Origin: Frateuria edaphi
Lineage (GTDB): Bacteria > Pseudomonadota > Gammaproteobacteria > Xanthomonadales > Rhodanobacteraceae
Reading direction: 5' to 3'
DNA length: 64,000 bases
Assembly: GCF_021117405.1 (NCBI RefSeq)
Contig: NZ_CP088251.1
Coordinates: 2,604,001 to 2,668,000, forward strand
Shown piece after piece: positions 55,363 to 64,000 of this stretch. The first letter of the stretch is position 1. The number at the start of each line of letters is the position of its first letter. The translations under genes were made by a program, and so were the position numbers. The notes under the pieces were generated by a model that was not told the DNA's origin, did no database searches, and saw nothing but the letters and a program-made list of their open reading frames with translations.

Positions 55363-56898
55363 TCAGATTGAAGGGCGCGGCTCGACCCGTCGCGTCGAGC
55401 CAACTTCCGGATACGGGAACAGCTTGATCAGCGGCACCGAGAGGCCGTCGTCCCCCACCACGCGGCAGTGCGTGCGATCGAGCTGGCGCGGATCATCGAC
55501 CCCGCAGCTGTGGGCGATGATGCCGACCTCGTACATCAGGTTGCGCGCGTAGTGGTACACCTTCTCGCTCTTGTCGGTGACGACCAGACCGCGCTGCAGC
55601 TTCGGGTTCTGCGTGGTGATGCCGGTCGGGCAGGTGTTGCGGTTGCATTGCAGCGACTGAATGCAGCCGAGCGCGAGCATGAAGCCGCGGGCCGAGTTGA
55701 CGAAGTCCGCGCCCATCGACAGCGCCCAGGCCACGTCGTAGGCCGTGATGCGCTTGCCCGAGCAGATCACCTTGATGCGTTCGCGCAGACCCTTGGCGAT
55801 CAGCGTGTCGATGAGCGTCGGCAACGCCTCGTGCAGCGGCAAGCCCATGCCCTCCATCAACGTCTGCGGCGCCGCGCCGGTGCCGCCTTCGGAGCCGTCG
55901 ACGATGATGAAGTCGGGTGCGCTCTCGATCCCGCGCCTCCACACCTCGTCGCACAGTTCCTCGATCCACGCCGGGTCGCCCAGCACCGCCTTGAAGCCGG
56001 TCGGCTTTCCGCCGACCTCGCGCACGTGTGCAATGGCGTCGAGCAGCTGCGGCACGTTGGCGATGTCCAGGTGGCGGTTGGGGCTCTGCGAATCCACGCC
56101 AATCGGGATGCCGCGGATCGCCGCGATCTCCGCCGTCACCTTGATGCCGGGCAACAGGCCGCCCATGCCGGGCTTGGCGCCCTGGCCGAGCTTGATGCTG
56201 ACCATCTTCACCTGCTTGTGTGCGCAGATCGCGCGCAGGCGCTCGTCATCGAGCTGGCCGTCGGCGGTGCGCACGCCGTACTTGGCGGTGCCTATCTCGA
56301 ACACCAGGTCGCAGCCGCCTTCCAGGTGGTAGGGCGCCAGCCCGCCCTCGCCGGTATCCAGCCAGATGCCGGCCTTGGCTGCGCCATGCGAGAGCGCGCG
56401 CACGGCCGGCGCCGACAGCGCGCCGTAGCTCATCGCCGAGATGTTGAAGAAGGCTGCATGATCGTAGGGCTCGCGCGCGTACGGGCCGATCCGCACGGGT
56501 TTGGGATCGACATGGTGGCCTTCCAGCCGCGGGAATGGCGCATTGACGAAGAACGGCACGCCCTCGGCGGAAAGATCGCGCGTGGTGCCGAAGCCGATGG
56601 TGGTATCGGCGTTCTTGGCCGCGCGGTAGACCCACACGCGCTGGGCGCGGTTGAACGGCAGCTCCTCGCGATCGCTGGCGAACAGGTACTGGCGGAAGAA
56701 CTCGCCCAGGCGCAGGAACCCGTAGCGGAAATGCCCGATGACCGGGAAGTTGCGCAGCACCGCGTTGCCGGTCTGGTAGCGGTCGGCAATCCATACGGCC
56801 AGCACGAGCATTACCGCCAGCGCGAGCATCAGCACGAAGAATGCCGCCAATGTTTCGACCAGCACGATCAGCCAGTGCGCGAAGCCGTCCGATGCCAT
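55363..56898 (-). CDS. FMN-binding glutamate synthase family protein
   Basis: 511 residues. One membrane helix at about 7-35, then a glutamate-synthase-like FMN domain (GEGGLAPYHLEGG, IKLGQGAKPGMGGLLPG, DGSEGGTGAAP) and the iron-sulfur cysteines LGCIQSLQCNRNTCPTG. It lacks the amidotransferase domain, so it is one of the stand-alone GltB2-like proteins of unclear substrate. The ATG at 56898 gives the membrane N-terminus. Confidence 0.9.
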   Translation of the reverse strand: MASDGFAHWLIVLVETLAAFFVLMLALAVMLVLAVWIADRYQTGNAVLRNFPVIGHFRYGFLRLGEFFRQYLFASDREELPFNRAQRVWVYRAAKNADTTIGFGTTRDLSAEGVPFFVNAPFPRLEGHHVDPKPVRIGPYAREPYDHAAFFNISAMSYGALSAPAVRALSHGAAKAGIWLDTGEGGLAPYHLEGGCDLVFEIGTAKYGVRTADGQLDDERLRAICAHKQVKMVSIKLGQGAKPGMGGLLPGIKVTAEIAAIRGIPIGVDSQSPNRHLDIANVPQLLDAIAHVREVGGKPTGFKAVLGDPAWIEELCDEVWRRGIESAPDFIIVDGSEGGTGAAPQTLMEGMGLPLHEALPTLIDTLIAKGLRERIKVICSGKRITAYDVAWALSMGADFVNSARGFMLALGCIQSLQCNRNTCPTGITTQNPKLQRGLVVTDKSEKVYHYARNLMYEVGIIAHSCGVDDPRQLDRTHCRVVGDDGLSVPLIKLFPYPEVGSTRRVEPRPSI

Positions 56899-56947
56899 AA
56901 TTTGCTCTCCCTCCGGTGAAGCCGCGAGCCTAGCCCATCGCGCGGAC

Positions 56948-56980
56948 AAGCTCCCTCTCACCTGAGGGGCGAGGGAGCTT
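56948..56980. repeat. Family-A palindrome (copy 5)
   Basis: AAGCTCCCTC (56948-56957) and GAGGGAGCTT (56971-56980) form a perfect 10-bp inverted repeat, in the gap between purT and the glutamate-synthase-like gene. Confidence 0.65.
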
Positions 56981-57002
56981 CATCAGGCGAGTATGCGGAT
57001 TC

Positions 57003-58184
57003 TCAAAGCTCTACCTTCAGGCACCCCGCCGCCCGCACCGCCTTGGCACGCGCCGCCTCCACATCGACGTCCCGCGCCAGCGTCACCGCCATCCGCCGGC
57101 GACCCTTCACCTCCGGCTTGCCGAAGATGCGCAACTGCGTGTCGGGCTCGGCCAGCGCATCGGCCACGCCGTGGTAGCGCGGATGACGGCCTTCGCCCTC
57201 GACCAGCACCGCGCACGAGGCCGACGGCCCCCACTGGCGGATCACCGGGATCGGCAGGCCGAGGATCGCCCGCGCGTGCAGCGCGAATTCCGAAAGTTCC
57301 TGCGACATCAGCGTCACCAGTCCGGTGTCGTGCGGACGCGGGCTGACCTCGGAGAAGATCACGCTGTCGCCCCGGACGAAGAACTCCATGCCGAACACGC
57401 CCCAACCGCCCAGCGCCTGGGTGATCGCCGCGGCCTGGCGCTGCGCCTCGGCCAGCGCCGCTTCGCTCATCGGCTGCGGCTGCCACGACTCGCGGTAGTC
57501 GCCGTGTTCCTGGCGGTGGCCGATCGGCTGGCAGAAGCTGGTGCCATCGCGGTGGCGCACGGTGAGCAGGGTGATCTCGTAATCGAAGTCGACGAAACCC
57601 TCGACGATCACGCGCCCCTGCCCCGCGCGCCCGCCGGACTGTGCATAGTCCCAGGCCCCGTCGAGCTCGCCGGCATCGCGCACCGTGCTTTGTCCCTTGC
57701 CCGAGGAACTCATCACCGGCTTGATGACGAACGGGTAGCCGATCGCCTCGGCTGCCGCGCGGTACTCCGCCTGCGTGTCGCAGAAGCGATAGGGCGAGGT
57801 GGGCACGCCCAGCTCCTCGGCGGCGAGGCGCCGGATGCCTTCGCGATCCATCGTGAGCCAGGCGGCGCGTGCGGTCGGGATCACGCGCAACCCCTCTTTC
57901 TCCAGTTCGACCAGCGTCGGCGTGTGGATGGCCTCGATCTCGGGCACGACCAGGTCCGGCTTCTCGCGCGCTATCAGCGCGCGCAACGCGGCGCCGTCGA
58001 GCATGTCGATCACATGGCTGCGGTGCGCCACGTGCATGGCCGGTGCGTCCGGGTAGCGGTCGACCGCGATCACCTCCACGCCGAAACGCTGCAGCTCGAT
58101 CGCCACCTCCTTGCCCAGCTCGCCCGAGCCGAGCAGCAGGACGCGCACGGCGTGGTCGGAAAGCGGCGTGCCGAAAGGCTTCAT
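57003..58184 (-). CDS. purT: Formate-dependent GAR transformylase (PurT)
   Basis: 393 residues, ATP-grasp enzyme of de novo purine synthesis (third step, formate instead of formyl-THF). [20 protein letters not shown] at the N-terminus, [40 protein letters not shown] and the ending [12 protein letters not shown]-like ([14 protein letters not shown]) are as in E. coli PurT. Confidence 0.97.
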   Translation of the reverse strand: MKPFGTPLSDHAVRVLLLGSGELGKEVAIELQRFGVEVIAVDRYPDAPAMHVAHRSHVIDMLDGAALRALIAREKPDLVVPEIEAIHTPTLVELEKEGLRVIPTARAAWLTMDREGIRRLAAEELGVPTSPYRFCDTQAEYRAAAEAIGYPFVIKPVMSSSGKGQSTVRDAGELDGAWDYAQSGGRAGQGRVIVEGFVDFDYEITLLTVRHRDGTSFCQPIGHRQEHGDYRESWQPQPMSEAALAEAQRQAAAITQALGGWGVFGMEFFVRGDSVIFSEVSPRPHDTGLVTLMSQELSEFALHARAILGLPIPVIRQWGPSASCAVLVEGEGRHPRYHGVADALAEPDTQLRIFGKPEVKGRRRMAVTLARDVDVEAARAKAVRAAGCLKVEL

Positions 58185-58295
58185 GGAAAGCTCCCTGGAA
58201 GAATGGGGCGCATTGTAGGGCTACGCTGCAGTGCGCATTGACGCCGGCCCCGCCAACCGTTCCACTGGGCTCGTCATCCGTCCCCGGGGTTGACC

Positions 58296-59822
58296 ATGCG
58301 ACGCGTCCTGCTCAGCTTGGTGCCTGCGATCTGGCTGGGCATCTTGGGTGCCGCGCAAGCGGCCGTGCCGGTCCAGACCGACTGGATGACCGTGCTGCTC
58401 GGCGGGCGCAAGGTCGGGCATGTGCAGATCGACCGCGAGCGCCAGCGCGACATCCTCACCACCACGCAGACGCTGTCGCTGGACCTGAGCCGCTCGGGCA
58501 AGCCCATGCACCTGGGCAACATGAGCCAGAGCGTCGAGGGCCCGGAAGGTGAGCCGCTCGGCTTCGCGGCGCGCACGCGGATGTCCTCGATGGACAGCAC
58601 GGTCGATGCCATGCCGGACGTTGCCGGTCGCTATCGAGTCACCACCACGGTGGGTGGGCAGACACGCACGATGCTGATGGACTGGCCCGGCGACGCCCTG
58701 CTCGCCGAGGGGCAACGCCTCGCGACCCTCGCCGCCGGACGCACGCCGGGCACCAGTTACCAGCTGCACGAGTTCGATCCGTCCAGCCAGCAGGTCGTCC
58801 ACGTGCGGGTGGATGTGCTTGGCGACGAAACCGTGACCTTGCCAGGCGGCGCCATGCGCCTGAGCCACCAGCGCCAGGTCCTCTCGCTGGCGCACGGACG
58901 CCAGACCCTGGACCTGTGGGTCGACGACCGCGGGATTGCCCGCAAGGGTTTGATGAGCCTGCTCGGCCAGCCGCTGGAAATGCTCGCCTGCGACCGCGCC
59001 TGCGCGCTGGCCCCGAACCAGCCGGTGGACATGCTGCGCGCGGCCACGATCGATTCGCCGCGCTGGTTGCCGGGCTATGTGCGCGCGGTGCCGATGCGCT
59101 ACCGCATCCGCATCAGCGGCAACATCGGGCAGCCCTTCATCACTACCGACGAACAGCAGGTCACGCCACTGGGCGGTACCGACTGGATGCTGGACGTGGG
59201 CAACTCCCACGTCGGCCGACAGGCGCCGCCCCGGCCGACCGACACCCAGCCCAACGCCTGGCTGCAATCCGACGCACCGGCGATCCGCCGGCTGGCCGCG
59301 GAGGCGGTGGGCGGTGCGCACGACGACCTGCAGCGCATGCGCCGGCTGCGGGAGTTCGTGAGCCGTTACATCACCGGCCACGGCCTGGACGTCGGCTATG
59401 CCTCCGCGCTGGAAGTAGTGAACAGCCGCGCGGGCGACTGCACCGAATATGCGGTGCTGCTGGCGGCGATGGCGCGCGCGCAGGGCATCCCGGCGCGGGT
59501 GGTGACCGGCATGGTGTACGCCGACCGCTTTGCCGGCGCCTCGCAGCTGTTCATTCCGCACGAGTGGGTCCAAGCCTGGGTGCACGGCCGCTGGCAGAGC
59601 TTCGACGCCGCGCTCCGGCATTTCGACAGCACGCACCTGGCGCTGGCCAGCGGCGACGGCGACCCCTGGCACTTCGCCGCCACCACCCAGCTGTTCGGCA
59701 ACCTGCACATCCGCCAGGCCGAGCCCGGAGCCGACCTGAGCCTGCCGGCCGGCGGCGGTCAGGCGGCGCCCGCCGGCCACCCGGGAGGCAACACCGGGAG
59801 CGATGGCAGCACCGGCCACTGA
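58296..59822 (+). CDS. Secreted transglutaminase-like protein
   Basis: 508 residues with a signal peptide (about 1-24). The papain-like transglutaminase core has Cys382 (NSRAGDCTEYA), His422 (IPHEWVQAW) and Asp437 (SFDAAL). The N-terminal 290 residues form a beta-rich region of unknown type. The tail is Gly/Pro-rich. Such proteins act as proteases or peptide crosslinkers in the periplasm. The ATG at 58296 is preferred over a TTG two codons earlier. Confidence 0.85.
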   Translation: MRRVLLSLVPAIWLGILGAAQAAVPVQTDWMTVLLGGRKVGHVQIDRERQRDILTTTQTLSLDLSRSGKPMHLGNMSQSVEGPEGEPLGFAARTRMSSMDSTVDAMPDVAGRYRVTTTVGGQTRTMLMDWPGDALLAEGQRLATLAAGRTPGTSYQLHEFDPSSQQVVHVRVDVLGDETVTLPGGAMRLSHQRQVLSLAHGRQTLDLWVDDRGIARKGLMSLLGQPLEMLACDRACALAPNQPVDMLRAATIDSPRWLPGYVRAVPMRYRIRISGNIGQPFITTDEQQVTPLGGTDWMLDVGNSHVGRQAPPRPTDTQPNAWLQSDAPAIRRLAAEAVGGAHDDLQRMRRLREFVSRYITGHGLDVGYASALEVVNSRAGDCTEYAVLLAAMARAQGIPARVVTGMVYADRFAGASQLFIPHEWVQAWVHGRWQSFDAALRHFDSTHLALASGDGDPWHFAATTQLFGNLHIRQAEPGADLSLPAGGGQAAPAGHPGGNTGSDGSTGH

Positions 59823-59828
59823 CGACAC

Positions 59829-59856
59829 TTGCATGGTGATATGTTTTTGATATCTA
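59829..59856 (+). promoter_or_regulatory. Predicted promoter of the SPFH operon
   Basis: TTGCAT (59829-59834), 16-bp spacer, TATCTA (59851-59856), about 28 bp before the start codon at 59884. Confidence 0.45.
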
Positions 59857-59883
59857 CTTCCCATACCTAAGGGAGGTAGCGTC

Positions 59884-60750
59884 ATGAACGAACGCAAGGG
59901 TTTTTCGATCGCCGGCATCCCCTTCATCGGGGTCTGCCTGGTGCTGGCGGCCATTGGCGTCCTGCTGCTGGTGAGCACCGATGGAGCGCAGCCGGCGCCG
60001 CACGTGGTCCCGGGCATGTTGCTGCTGGCGTTTACCGGGTTCCTGCTCAAGGGGTTTTTCCAGGTCGCGCCCAACGAGGCCCAGGTGATGCAGCTGTTCG
60101 GCCGCTACGCCGGCAGCGTGCGCGAGGAGGGCCTGCGCTGGACCAACCCGTTCTATGCCAAGCGCCGGCTGTCGCTGCGCGTGCGCAATTTCGAAAGCGG
60201 GAAGCTCAAGGTCAACGACAACGACGGCAATCCGATCGAGATCGCCGCGGTGGTCGTGTGGCAGGTCGTCGACACTGCAGAGGCCGTGTTTCGCGTCGAG
60301 GACTACGAGAATTTCGTGCACATCCAGAGCGAATCGGCGCTGCGCCAGATGGCGCAGAGCTATCCCTACGACGCGCACGATGACGGCGAACCGTCGCTGC
60401 GCAGCCATGGCGAGGTGATCAACAACCACCTGCGCGACGAGATCCAGGCGCGGCTGGAACAGGCCGGCGTGCAGGTGATCGAGGCGCGCATCAGCCACCT
60501 GGCCTATGCGCAGGAAATCGCCCAGGCCATGCTGCAGCGCCAGCAGGCCGGCGCGATCATCGCTGCACGCACGCGGATCGTCGAAGGCGCGGTGAGCATG
60601 GTCGAAATGGCGCTCGACCAGTTGAGCCGCCGCGGCGTGGTCGAACTGGACGAAGAGCGCAAGGCGGCCATGGTCAGCAACCTGCTGGTGGTGCTGTGCG
60701 GCGAGCGCGGCACGCAGGCGGTGGTCAACACCGGCACCCTCTACGGCTGA
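59884..60750 (+). CDS. SPFH/band-7 domain membrane protein
   Basis: 288 residues. Two N-terminal hydrophobic segments (12-31 and 42-57) and then a stomatin/prohibitin-like domain: [44 protein letters not shown] and a coiled-coil rich helix with [22 protein letters not shown] proteins form oligomeric membrane scaffolds. GGAGG just before the ATG. First gene of a compact operon with a 25-residue peptide and a ribbon-helix-helix-type protein. Confidence 0.92.
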   Translation: MNERKGFSIAGIPFIGVCLVLAAIGVLLLVSTDGAQPAPHVVPGMLLLAFTGFLLKGFFQVAPNEAQVMQLFGRYAGSVREEGLRWTNPFYAKRRLSLRVRNFESGKLKVNDNDGNPIEIAAVVVWQVVDTAEAVFRVEDYENFVHIQSESALRQMAQSYPYDAHDDGEPSLRSHGEVINNHLRDEIQARLEQAGVQVIEARISHLAYAQEIAQAMLQRQQAGAIIAARTRIVEGAVSMVEMALDQLSRRGVVELDEERKAAMVSNLLVVLCGERGTQAVVNTGTLYG

Positions 60751-60763
60751 AGGAGACAACGTG

Positions 60764-60841
60764 ATGAGCTACGCCATTCCCGTCATCGTCGTGATCCTGA
60801 TCATTGCCGTGGCCGTCGCCGCGCGGCGCAAGCGCGACTGA
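60764..60841 (+). CDS. 25-residue single-helix membrane peptide
   Basis: M-S-Y-A-I-P, then a run of Ile/Val residues and Ala, ending in a basic ARRKRD tail. It has an excellent ribosome-binding site (AAGGAGAC at 60750-60757) and stands 13 bp after the SPFH gene and 4 bp before the next one. A GTG one codon before the ATG (60761) is a possible alternative start. Its position and perfect signals argue that it is translated. Function unknown; a partner of the SPFH scaffold is a sensible guess. Confidence 0.65.
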   Translation: MSYAIPVIVVILIIAVAVAARRKRD

Positions 60842-60845
60842 GTCG

Positions 60846-61049
60846 ATGCCCGCCGAGAAAAAGGCCTATCCGCTGAGGATCAGCGCCAGCGTGCTCGAAG
60901 CCATGCAGCGCTGGTCCGACGACGAGCTGCGCAGCGTCAACGCGCAGATCGAATATGTGCTGCGCGAGGCGCTGCGCAAGTCGGGGCGGTTGAAGGCCGG
61001 GACCAGCAAGCCGGTAGTGGACGACGAGCCGGACGCGGATAGCCGTTGA
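60846..61049 (+). CDS. Arc-like ribbon-helix-helix protein
   Basis: 67 residues. KAYPLRISASVLEAMQRWSD, then DDELRSVNAQIEYVLREALRK: the pattern of the Arc/MetJ ribbon-helix-helix fold (beta strand then two helices). It should bind DNA as dimer; its operator may be the SPFH promoter. No toxin gene is next to it. Start ATG at 60846. Confidence 0.8.
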   Translation: MPAEKKAYPLRISASVLEAMQRWSDDELRSVNAQIEYVLREALRKSGRLKAGTSKPVVDDEPDADSR

Positions 61050-61068
61050 ATACCGGCTTTGGAGAGCG

Positions 61069-61105
61069 CCTGGGCTCGACCGCGAGCATCACGGTCGAGC
61101 CCAGG
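61069..61105. repeat. Perfect 14-bp inverted repeat, family C (copy 2)
   Basis: CCTGGGCTCGACCG (61069-61082), 9-base loop, CGGTCGAGCCCAGG (61092-61105), flanked by GAGAGCG and GCGTTCCTACC like the copy at 38443. It lies between the ribbon-helix-helix gene and a convergent gene and may also act as terminator. Confidence 0.7.
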
Positions 61106-61124
61106 GGCGTTCCTACCGCGAGTT

Positions 61125-61529
61125 TCAGCGCGATGCCTGCGCCAGGGGCTGCGGCCGCAATCCCGGCAACCGCACCCTCGTCGGCCCGTCATTCCCCAGC
61201 ACGACCAGCCAGCGCCCTTCGAGCACCAGCCGGTCGACATCGGCAAGACCGGAGCGCCGGTCCAGCGTCCCAAGCGGACGTCCATCGCGCGCGTCGTAGG
61301 CCTGGATTCGATCGTGCTGGCGGTCGGCCACCAGCAGCCAGTCGTGGCCTTCGTCCGTCCAGCGCACCAGTTGTTTCGGCGGCGCCGCGGGCGATGGCGG
61401 CATGATCACGCCGGTCAGCGTCGCCGCCGCCAGGAAGGTAGCGGCAAACCCTGCCCGACCGTCGAGTCGACGCAACGACTCCTTGAGGGAGATGTATCGG
61501 CGCATGCCCGCAGCTTCGCGCGCGGGCAT
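61125..61529 (-). CDS. Hypothetical protein with one membrane helix and short propeller-like segment
   Basis: 134 residues if the ATG at 61529 is used; the ATG at 61505 gives 126. A hydrophobic segment (AGFAATFLAAATLTGVIM) near residues 35-50 is followed by a beta-type region (WLLVADRQHDRIQAYDARDG) that resembles part of a NHL/YVTN repeat. I do not recognise the family. Follows the DUF423 gene by 7 bp on the same strand. Confidence 0.55.
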   Translation of the reverse strand: MPAREAAGMRRYISLKESLRRLDGRAGFAATFLAAATLTGVIMPPSPAAPPKQLVRWTDEGHDWLLVADRQHDRIQAYDARDGRPLGTLDRRSGLADVDRLVLEGRWLVVLGNDGPTRVRLPGLRPQPLAQASR

Positions 61530-61536
61530 GACGAGG

Positions 61537-61932
61537 CTATGACGCGATCTTGTCCGTGCGGTGAAAGGCCAGGCCCAGCGCGATCCAGCCGACGATGAAG
61601 GCGAGTCCGCCCAACGGCGTGATCGCCCCGCACCACCGCGGCGCACCCAACGCCAGTGCATAGAGGCTGCCGCAGAACAGCACGATGCCCATCGCGAATG
61701 CCGCCAGCGCGCAGCGCCGTGGCCTGCCCGGCGGCGCCTGGCAGGTGATCGCCAACGCCAGCGCGTGCCAGAAGTGGTACTGCGAGGCGGTGTGCCACAC
61801 CTCGCGGCCGCCGGCATCGAGCACGCCGCGCAGCGCGTGCGCGCCGAACGCGCCAAGCAGCACCGCGCTGGCACCCGCTGCGCCTACCAGCCAGGGCAGC
61901 GCGCGCGTCGTGGGAGGGACAGGTTGTCGCAT
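61537..61932 (-). CDS. DUF423 (YgdD-like) membrane protein
   Basis: 131 residues, four helices. GAFGAHALRG near residue 30, QYHFWHALAL and GSLYALAL-like blocks, and TPLGGLAFIVGWIAL are characteristic. Function unknown. AGGAG stands ahead of the ATG. Confidence 0.9.
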   Translation of the reverse strand: MRQPVPPTTRALPWLVGAAGASAVLLGAFGAHALRGVLDAGGREVWHTASQYHFWHALALAITCQAPPGRPRRCALAAFAMGIVLFCGSLYALALGAPRWCGAITPLGGLAFIVGWIALGLAFHRTDKIAS

Positions 61933-62003
61933 AAGCTCCTCGTTGCGGGCGTCCGCATCGCCGCGTGGCGTATGCTGGCGGGATGCATCGCCCGGATTCT
62001 TGC

Positions 62004-62603
62004 ATGAAGCCCTCGCGCCTGGCCCGCCTCGTCCTGCTGCTCGGCGTCGTACTGCTGACCGCCTGCCACCGCGAGGAGGCCCTGCCCTGGCGGCTGACCG
62101 ACATCAGCGGCCACATGCCCGACCTCGCCTTCCAGCTCACCGACGACAACGGCAAGCCGGTGACCGCCGAGGACTACCGCGGCAAGGTGGTGCTGCTGTA
62201 CTTTGGCTACACGCACTGCCCGGACGTTTGCCCGCTCACGCTGGCGCACCTGCACGCGGTGTTGCAGAGGGTCGGTCCAAAGGCGGACGGCGCGCGCATC
62301 CTGTTCGTCAGCGTCGATCCGGCACGCGACACGCCCGCGATCATGCATGCCTACGTCAATGCCTTCGACAAGCGGGCTGTCGGCCTGACCGGCGCGCCGC
62401 GCGCGCTGGAGGCGCTGAGCAAGCGCTACCGCTCCGCGTTCACTCGCGAGCCGGCGCAAGCCAACGGCCAGTACGAGGTCAGCCACAGCTCGGCGATCTA
62501 TCTGTTCGACCGCCAGGGCCAGGCGCGCCTGCTCGCCACGCCCGCCGCGTCGCAGGACGACCTCGTCCACGATCTCTACCTGTTGCTGGAAGCCGGAAAA
62601 TGA
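62004..62603 (+). CDS. Sco1/SenC/PrrC-type copper chaperone
   Basis: 199 residues. Lipobox LLTAC (Cys21) anchors the protein; the thioredoxin-like domain has copper ligands Cys72 and Cys76 in THCPDVCPLTL and His161 in YEVSHSSAIYLF. Sco1-type proteins help form the CuA site of cytochrome oxidase. Its stop codon overlaps the PCuAC gene start (ATGA). Confidence 0.95.
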   Translation: MKPSRLARLVLLLGVVLLTACHREEALPWRLTDISGHMPDLAFQLTDDNGKPVTAEDYRGKVVLLYFGYTHCPDVCPLTLAHLHAVLQRVGPKADGARILFVSVDPARDTPAIMHAYVNAFDKRAVGLTGAPRALEALSKRYRSAFTREPAQANGQYEVSHSSAIYLFDRQGQARLLATPAASQDDLVHDLYLLLEAGK

Positions 62604-63040
62604 CCTTGCGCTCGCTGCCCCTGCTGCTCGCCGGACTGCTCGGCGCCGGCGCCGCCCACGCGGGCCAGGCCGACCATGTGCATGCTGGAGACGCCTGGAT
62701 CCGCGTGATGCCCGCCAGCCTGCCGGCCGGCGGCTACGTGACCCTGCGCAACGACGGCGACCAGCCCGTCGTGCTCGATGGCGCGAGCAGCGCCGCCTAC
62801 GGCAGCGTGATGTTGCACGAGAGCTCCACCGACACCGGCATGGGCCGCATGCGCATGGTCGATCGCCTGATCGTGCCCGCGCACGGCCAGGTCGCCTTGG
62901 CGCCGGGTGGCTACCACTTCATGCTGATGGACGCGGCCAAAGTGGTGCAGCCGGGCCAGACGTTGCGGCTCACGCTGCATTTCGCCGACGGCAGCACGCT
63001 GGCCACCGACTTTCTCGCCAAACCGGCTAACGCGCTGTAA
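62600..63040 (+). CDS. Copper chaperone PCuAC
   Basis: 146 residues with a signal peptide (about 1-21). The Cu(I) motif His73-x10-Met84-x21-His106-x-Met108 is complete. PCuAC passes copper in the periplasm to Sco and to CuA or CuB sites of oxidases. ATGA overlap with the sco gene suggests coupled translation. Confidence 0.95.
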   Translation: MTLRSLPLLLAGLLGAGAAHAGQADHVHAGDAWIRVMPASLPAGGYVTLRNDGDQPVVLDGASSAAYGSVMLHESSTDTGMGRMRMVDRLIVPAHGQVALAPGGYHFMLMDAAKVVQPGQTLRLTLHFADGSTLATDFLAKPANAL

Positions 63041-63043
63041 ACC

Positions 63044-63112
63044 CACGTGGGGTGGGCTTTCGCCCACTCGCCGCGTTCGCGGCAGAAGCCGGCGGGCTGA
63101 AACCCGCCCTAC
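63044..63112. repeat. Family-B palindrome (copy 4), contributes the ctaG-like stop codon
   Basis: On the minus strand: CGTAGGGCGGGTTTCAGCCC, then GCCGG; the TAG is the stop codon of the CtaG-like gene. A second inverted repeat, GTGGGGTGGGCTTTCGCCCAC, precedes it. Confidence 0.65.
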
Positions 63113-63978
63113 GATGCGCGTTGCGTATCGCGCGCGACCGGCCGCGCGGGCACGCGATGCTCGCGGCGGATCCGGCCGCGCCCCGACAGTGCCAGCCACT
63201 GGCGCAGCGCCAGCAACGCGCCGATCGACTCGATCATCGCTGCCGGCACCCAGGTGATCACGCCTCCGACCAGTTGCCCCGTCAGCACGTTGAAGGTGAA
63301 CGCGCGCCCGCAGATCTCGAAGATCGGATACAGGTCGGTCTTGGAAAAAGTGACGATCGCGCCGGCCAGTATCTGCGGCGTCATGGTAATGGCCGGGGAC
63401 AGCACGCGCAGGCCCGGGATCATCCGTCCCGGCGGACGCGGCCGGTGATCCAGCACCAGCGACCAGTAGATGAATCCGCTGCCGAGCATCGTCCAGTTCA
63501 TGAAGCGGTAGATGCGCCAGTCCAGCATCGCCAGCGTCTGCATCGACGGGATCAGCCAGACCAGGATGAAGGCGATGAACAGGAACGTCGCCAGCGCCGG
63601 ATTGAACAGCACGGCGCTCGCCGCCCGCCACGGCGCCGATCGCTGCACCGGCCGCAGCAACCGCGTACGCCACTCCAGCGGCAGGCCTGCCCGCATTACC
63701 GATACCGGGTAGGACGCCACCACCAGCAAAGGCGCCAGGTGGTGCAGCAGCACCTGCTGGATGCGGTGCATGAAGAACTCGTGCTCCGCGTAGTAGTCGA
63801 GGTAGGTGTGCAGCGACAGGTAGATGATCGCCATGCCGCTCCAGAACGACAGGCGCCGCCCCAGGCTCACGCCGAGCGCGCGGGAACCCCGCCAGTACAG
63901 TACTGCGGCCACGAGGAAGCTCGCGAGGAACACCCACGAGAACTCCCACGGCACGATCCATTTGAGCAACAGCGCCAT
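63109..63978 (-). CDS. CtaG/caa3-type cytochrome c oxidase assembly protein
   Basis: 289 residues, about seven helices (caa3_CtaG family, PF09678). HTYLDYYAEHEFFMHRIQQVLLHHLAPLLVV with several histidines and the blocks LVLDHRPRPP and MTPQILAGAI are typical. Assembly factor for caa3 or related oxidases, probably copper delivery. Start is ATG 63978 (a GTG one codon earlier is also possible). It runs convergently to the Sco/PCuAC pair. Confidence 0.85.
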   Translation of the reverse strand: MALLLKWIVPWEFSWVFLASFLVAAVLYWRGSRALGVSLGRRLSFWSGMAIIYLSLHTYLDYYAEHEFFMHRIQQVLLHHLAPLLVVASYPVSVMRAGLPLEWRTRLLRPVQRSAPWRAASAVLFNPALATFLFIAFILVWLIPSMQTLAMLDWRIYRFMNWTMLGSGFIYWSLVLDHRPRPPGRMIPGLRVLSPAITMTPQILAGAIVTFSKTDLYPIFEICGRAFTFNVLTGQLVGGVITWVPAAMIESIGALLALRQWLALSGRGRIRREHRVPARPVARDTQRAS

Positions 63979-64000
63979 CACCGGCCCGCACGACCACCAG

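Noticed and set aside
60846-61049. Ribbon-helix-helix protein as antitoxin of a toxin-antitoxin pair
   Set aside because: No toxin-like gene is adjacent; the upstream gene is a 25-residue membrane peptide with an SPFH gene before it.

Overview
The window is a chromosomal segment of a high-GC gammaproteobacterium. Gene content (YajQ, YcaQ-type glycosylase, PCuAC/Sco pair, PncB, HtpX, Bpt, a xanthomonad-style small DUF2007 protein) and the recurrent intergenic palindromes fit the Xanthomonadales (Lysobacterales), most likely Rhodanobacteraceae (Rhodanobacter/Dyella-like). This is an inference from families, not from a search. I see no rRNA, tRNA, CRISPR array, prophage, integrase or transposase. 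Most genes are core or house-keeping with uniform codon use.

Layout. 0.3-8 kb: RhtA-type exporter, HtpG, HtpX, a Tat-exported hemerythrin protein, GluQ, acetoacetyl-CoA reductase, TcdA. 8-11 kb: a c'-type cytochrome gene followed by a translationally coupled CqsS/LqsS-like six-helix sensor kinase and an atypical response regulator, the most interesting locus here. 11-17.5 kb: Mpo1-like protein (apparent frameshift at its start), pirin, old-yellow-enzyme, hydrolase, two tandem cold-shock genes with matching long leaders, a lipoprotein and a YcaQ-type glycosylase. 17.6-26.7 kb: envelope and stress genes (proline-rich EF-hand secreted protein, PldA, SlyD, DacB, glutathione peroxidase, PncB, thioredoxin, peptidase lipoprotein, histone H1-like protein). 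26.8-33.5 kb: rhomboid/lipid kinase/phosphoesterase operon, PhzF-YaiI pair, HIBADH-type dehydrogenase, BaiN/YhiN flavoprotein, YajQ. 33.5-42.5 kb: DUF1345, OsmC, diguanylate cyclase, NERD-helicase, a frameshifted S10 carboxypeptidase, Rieske oxygenase coupled to an amino-acid permease. 42.5-52.8 kb: LysR/LysE divergon, FMN reductase, acyltransferase, thioesterase, ChrA, beta-propeller protein, RlmKL, amidase. 52.8-53.3 kb: a strongly structured repetitive intergenic element. 53.3-64 kb: TesB, Bpt, FMN-binding glutamate-synthase-like protein, PurT, transglutaminase-like protein, an SPFH/25-residue membrane peptide/ribbon-helix-helix operon, and a copper-delivery set (Sco, PCuAC, CtaG-like) for cytochrome oxidase assembly.

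Working together: the two-component pair probably senses a small hydrophobic signal; HtpG, HtpX, SlyD, Csp, OsmC and GPx form a scattered stress and folding complement; Sco, PCuAC and CtaG-like serve CuA/CuB maturation. At least three families of intergenic palindromes are spread through the window, and one of them repeatedly supplies the TAG stop codon of the neighbouring gene. Two single-base frameshifts in otherwise conserved genes may be sequencing errors or real lesions.
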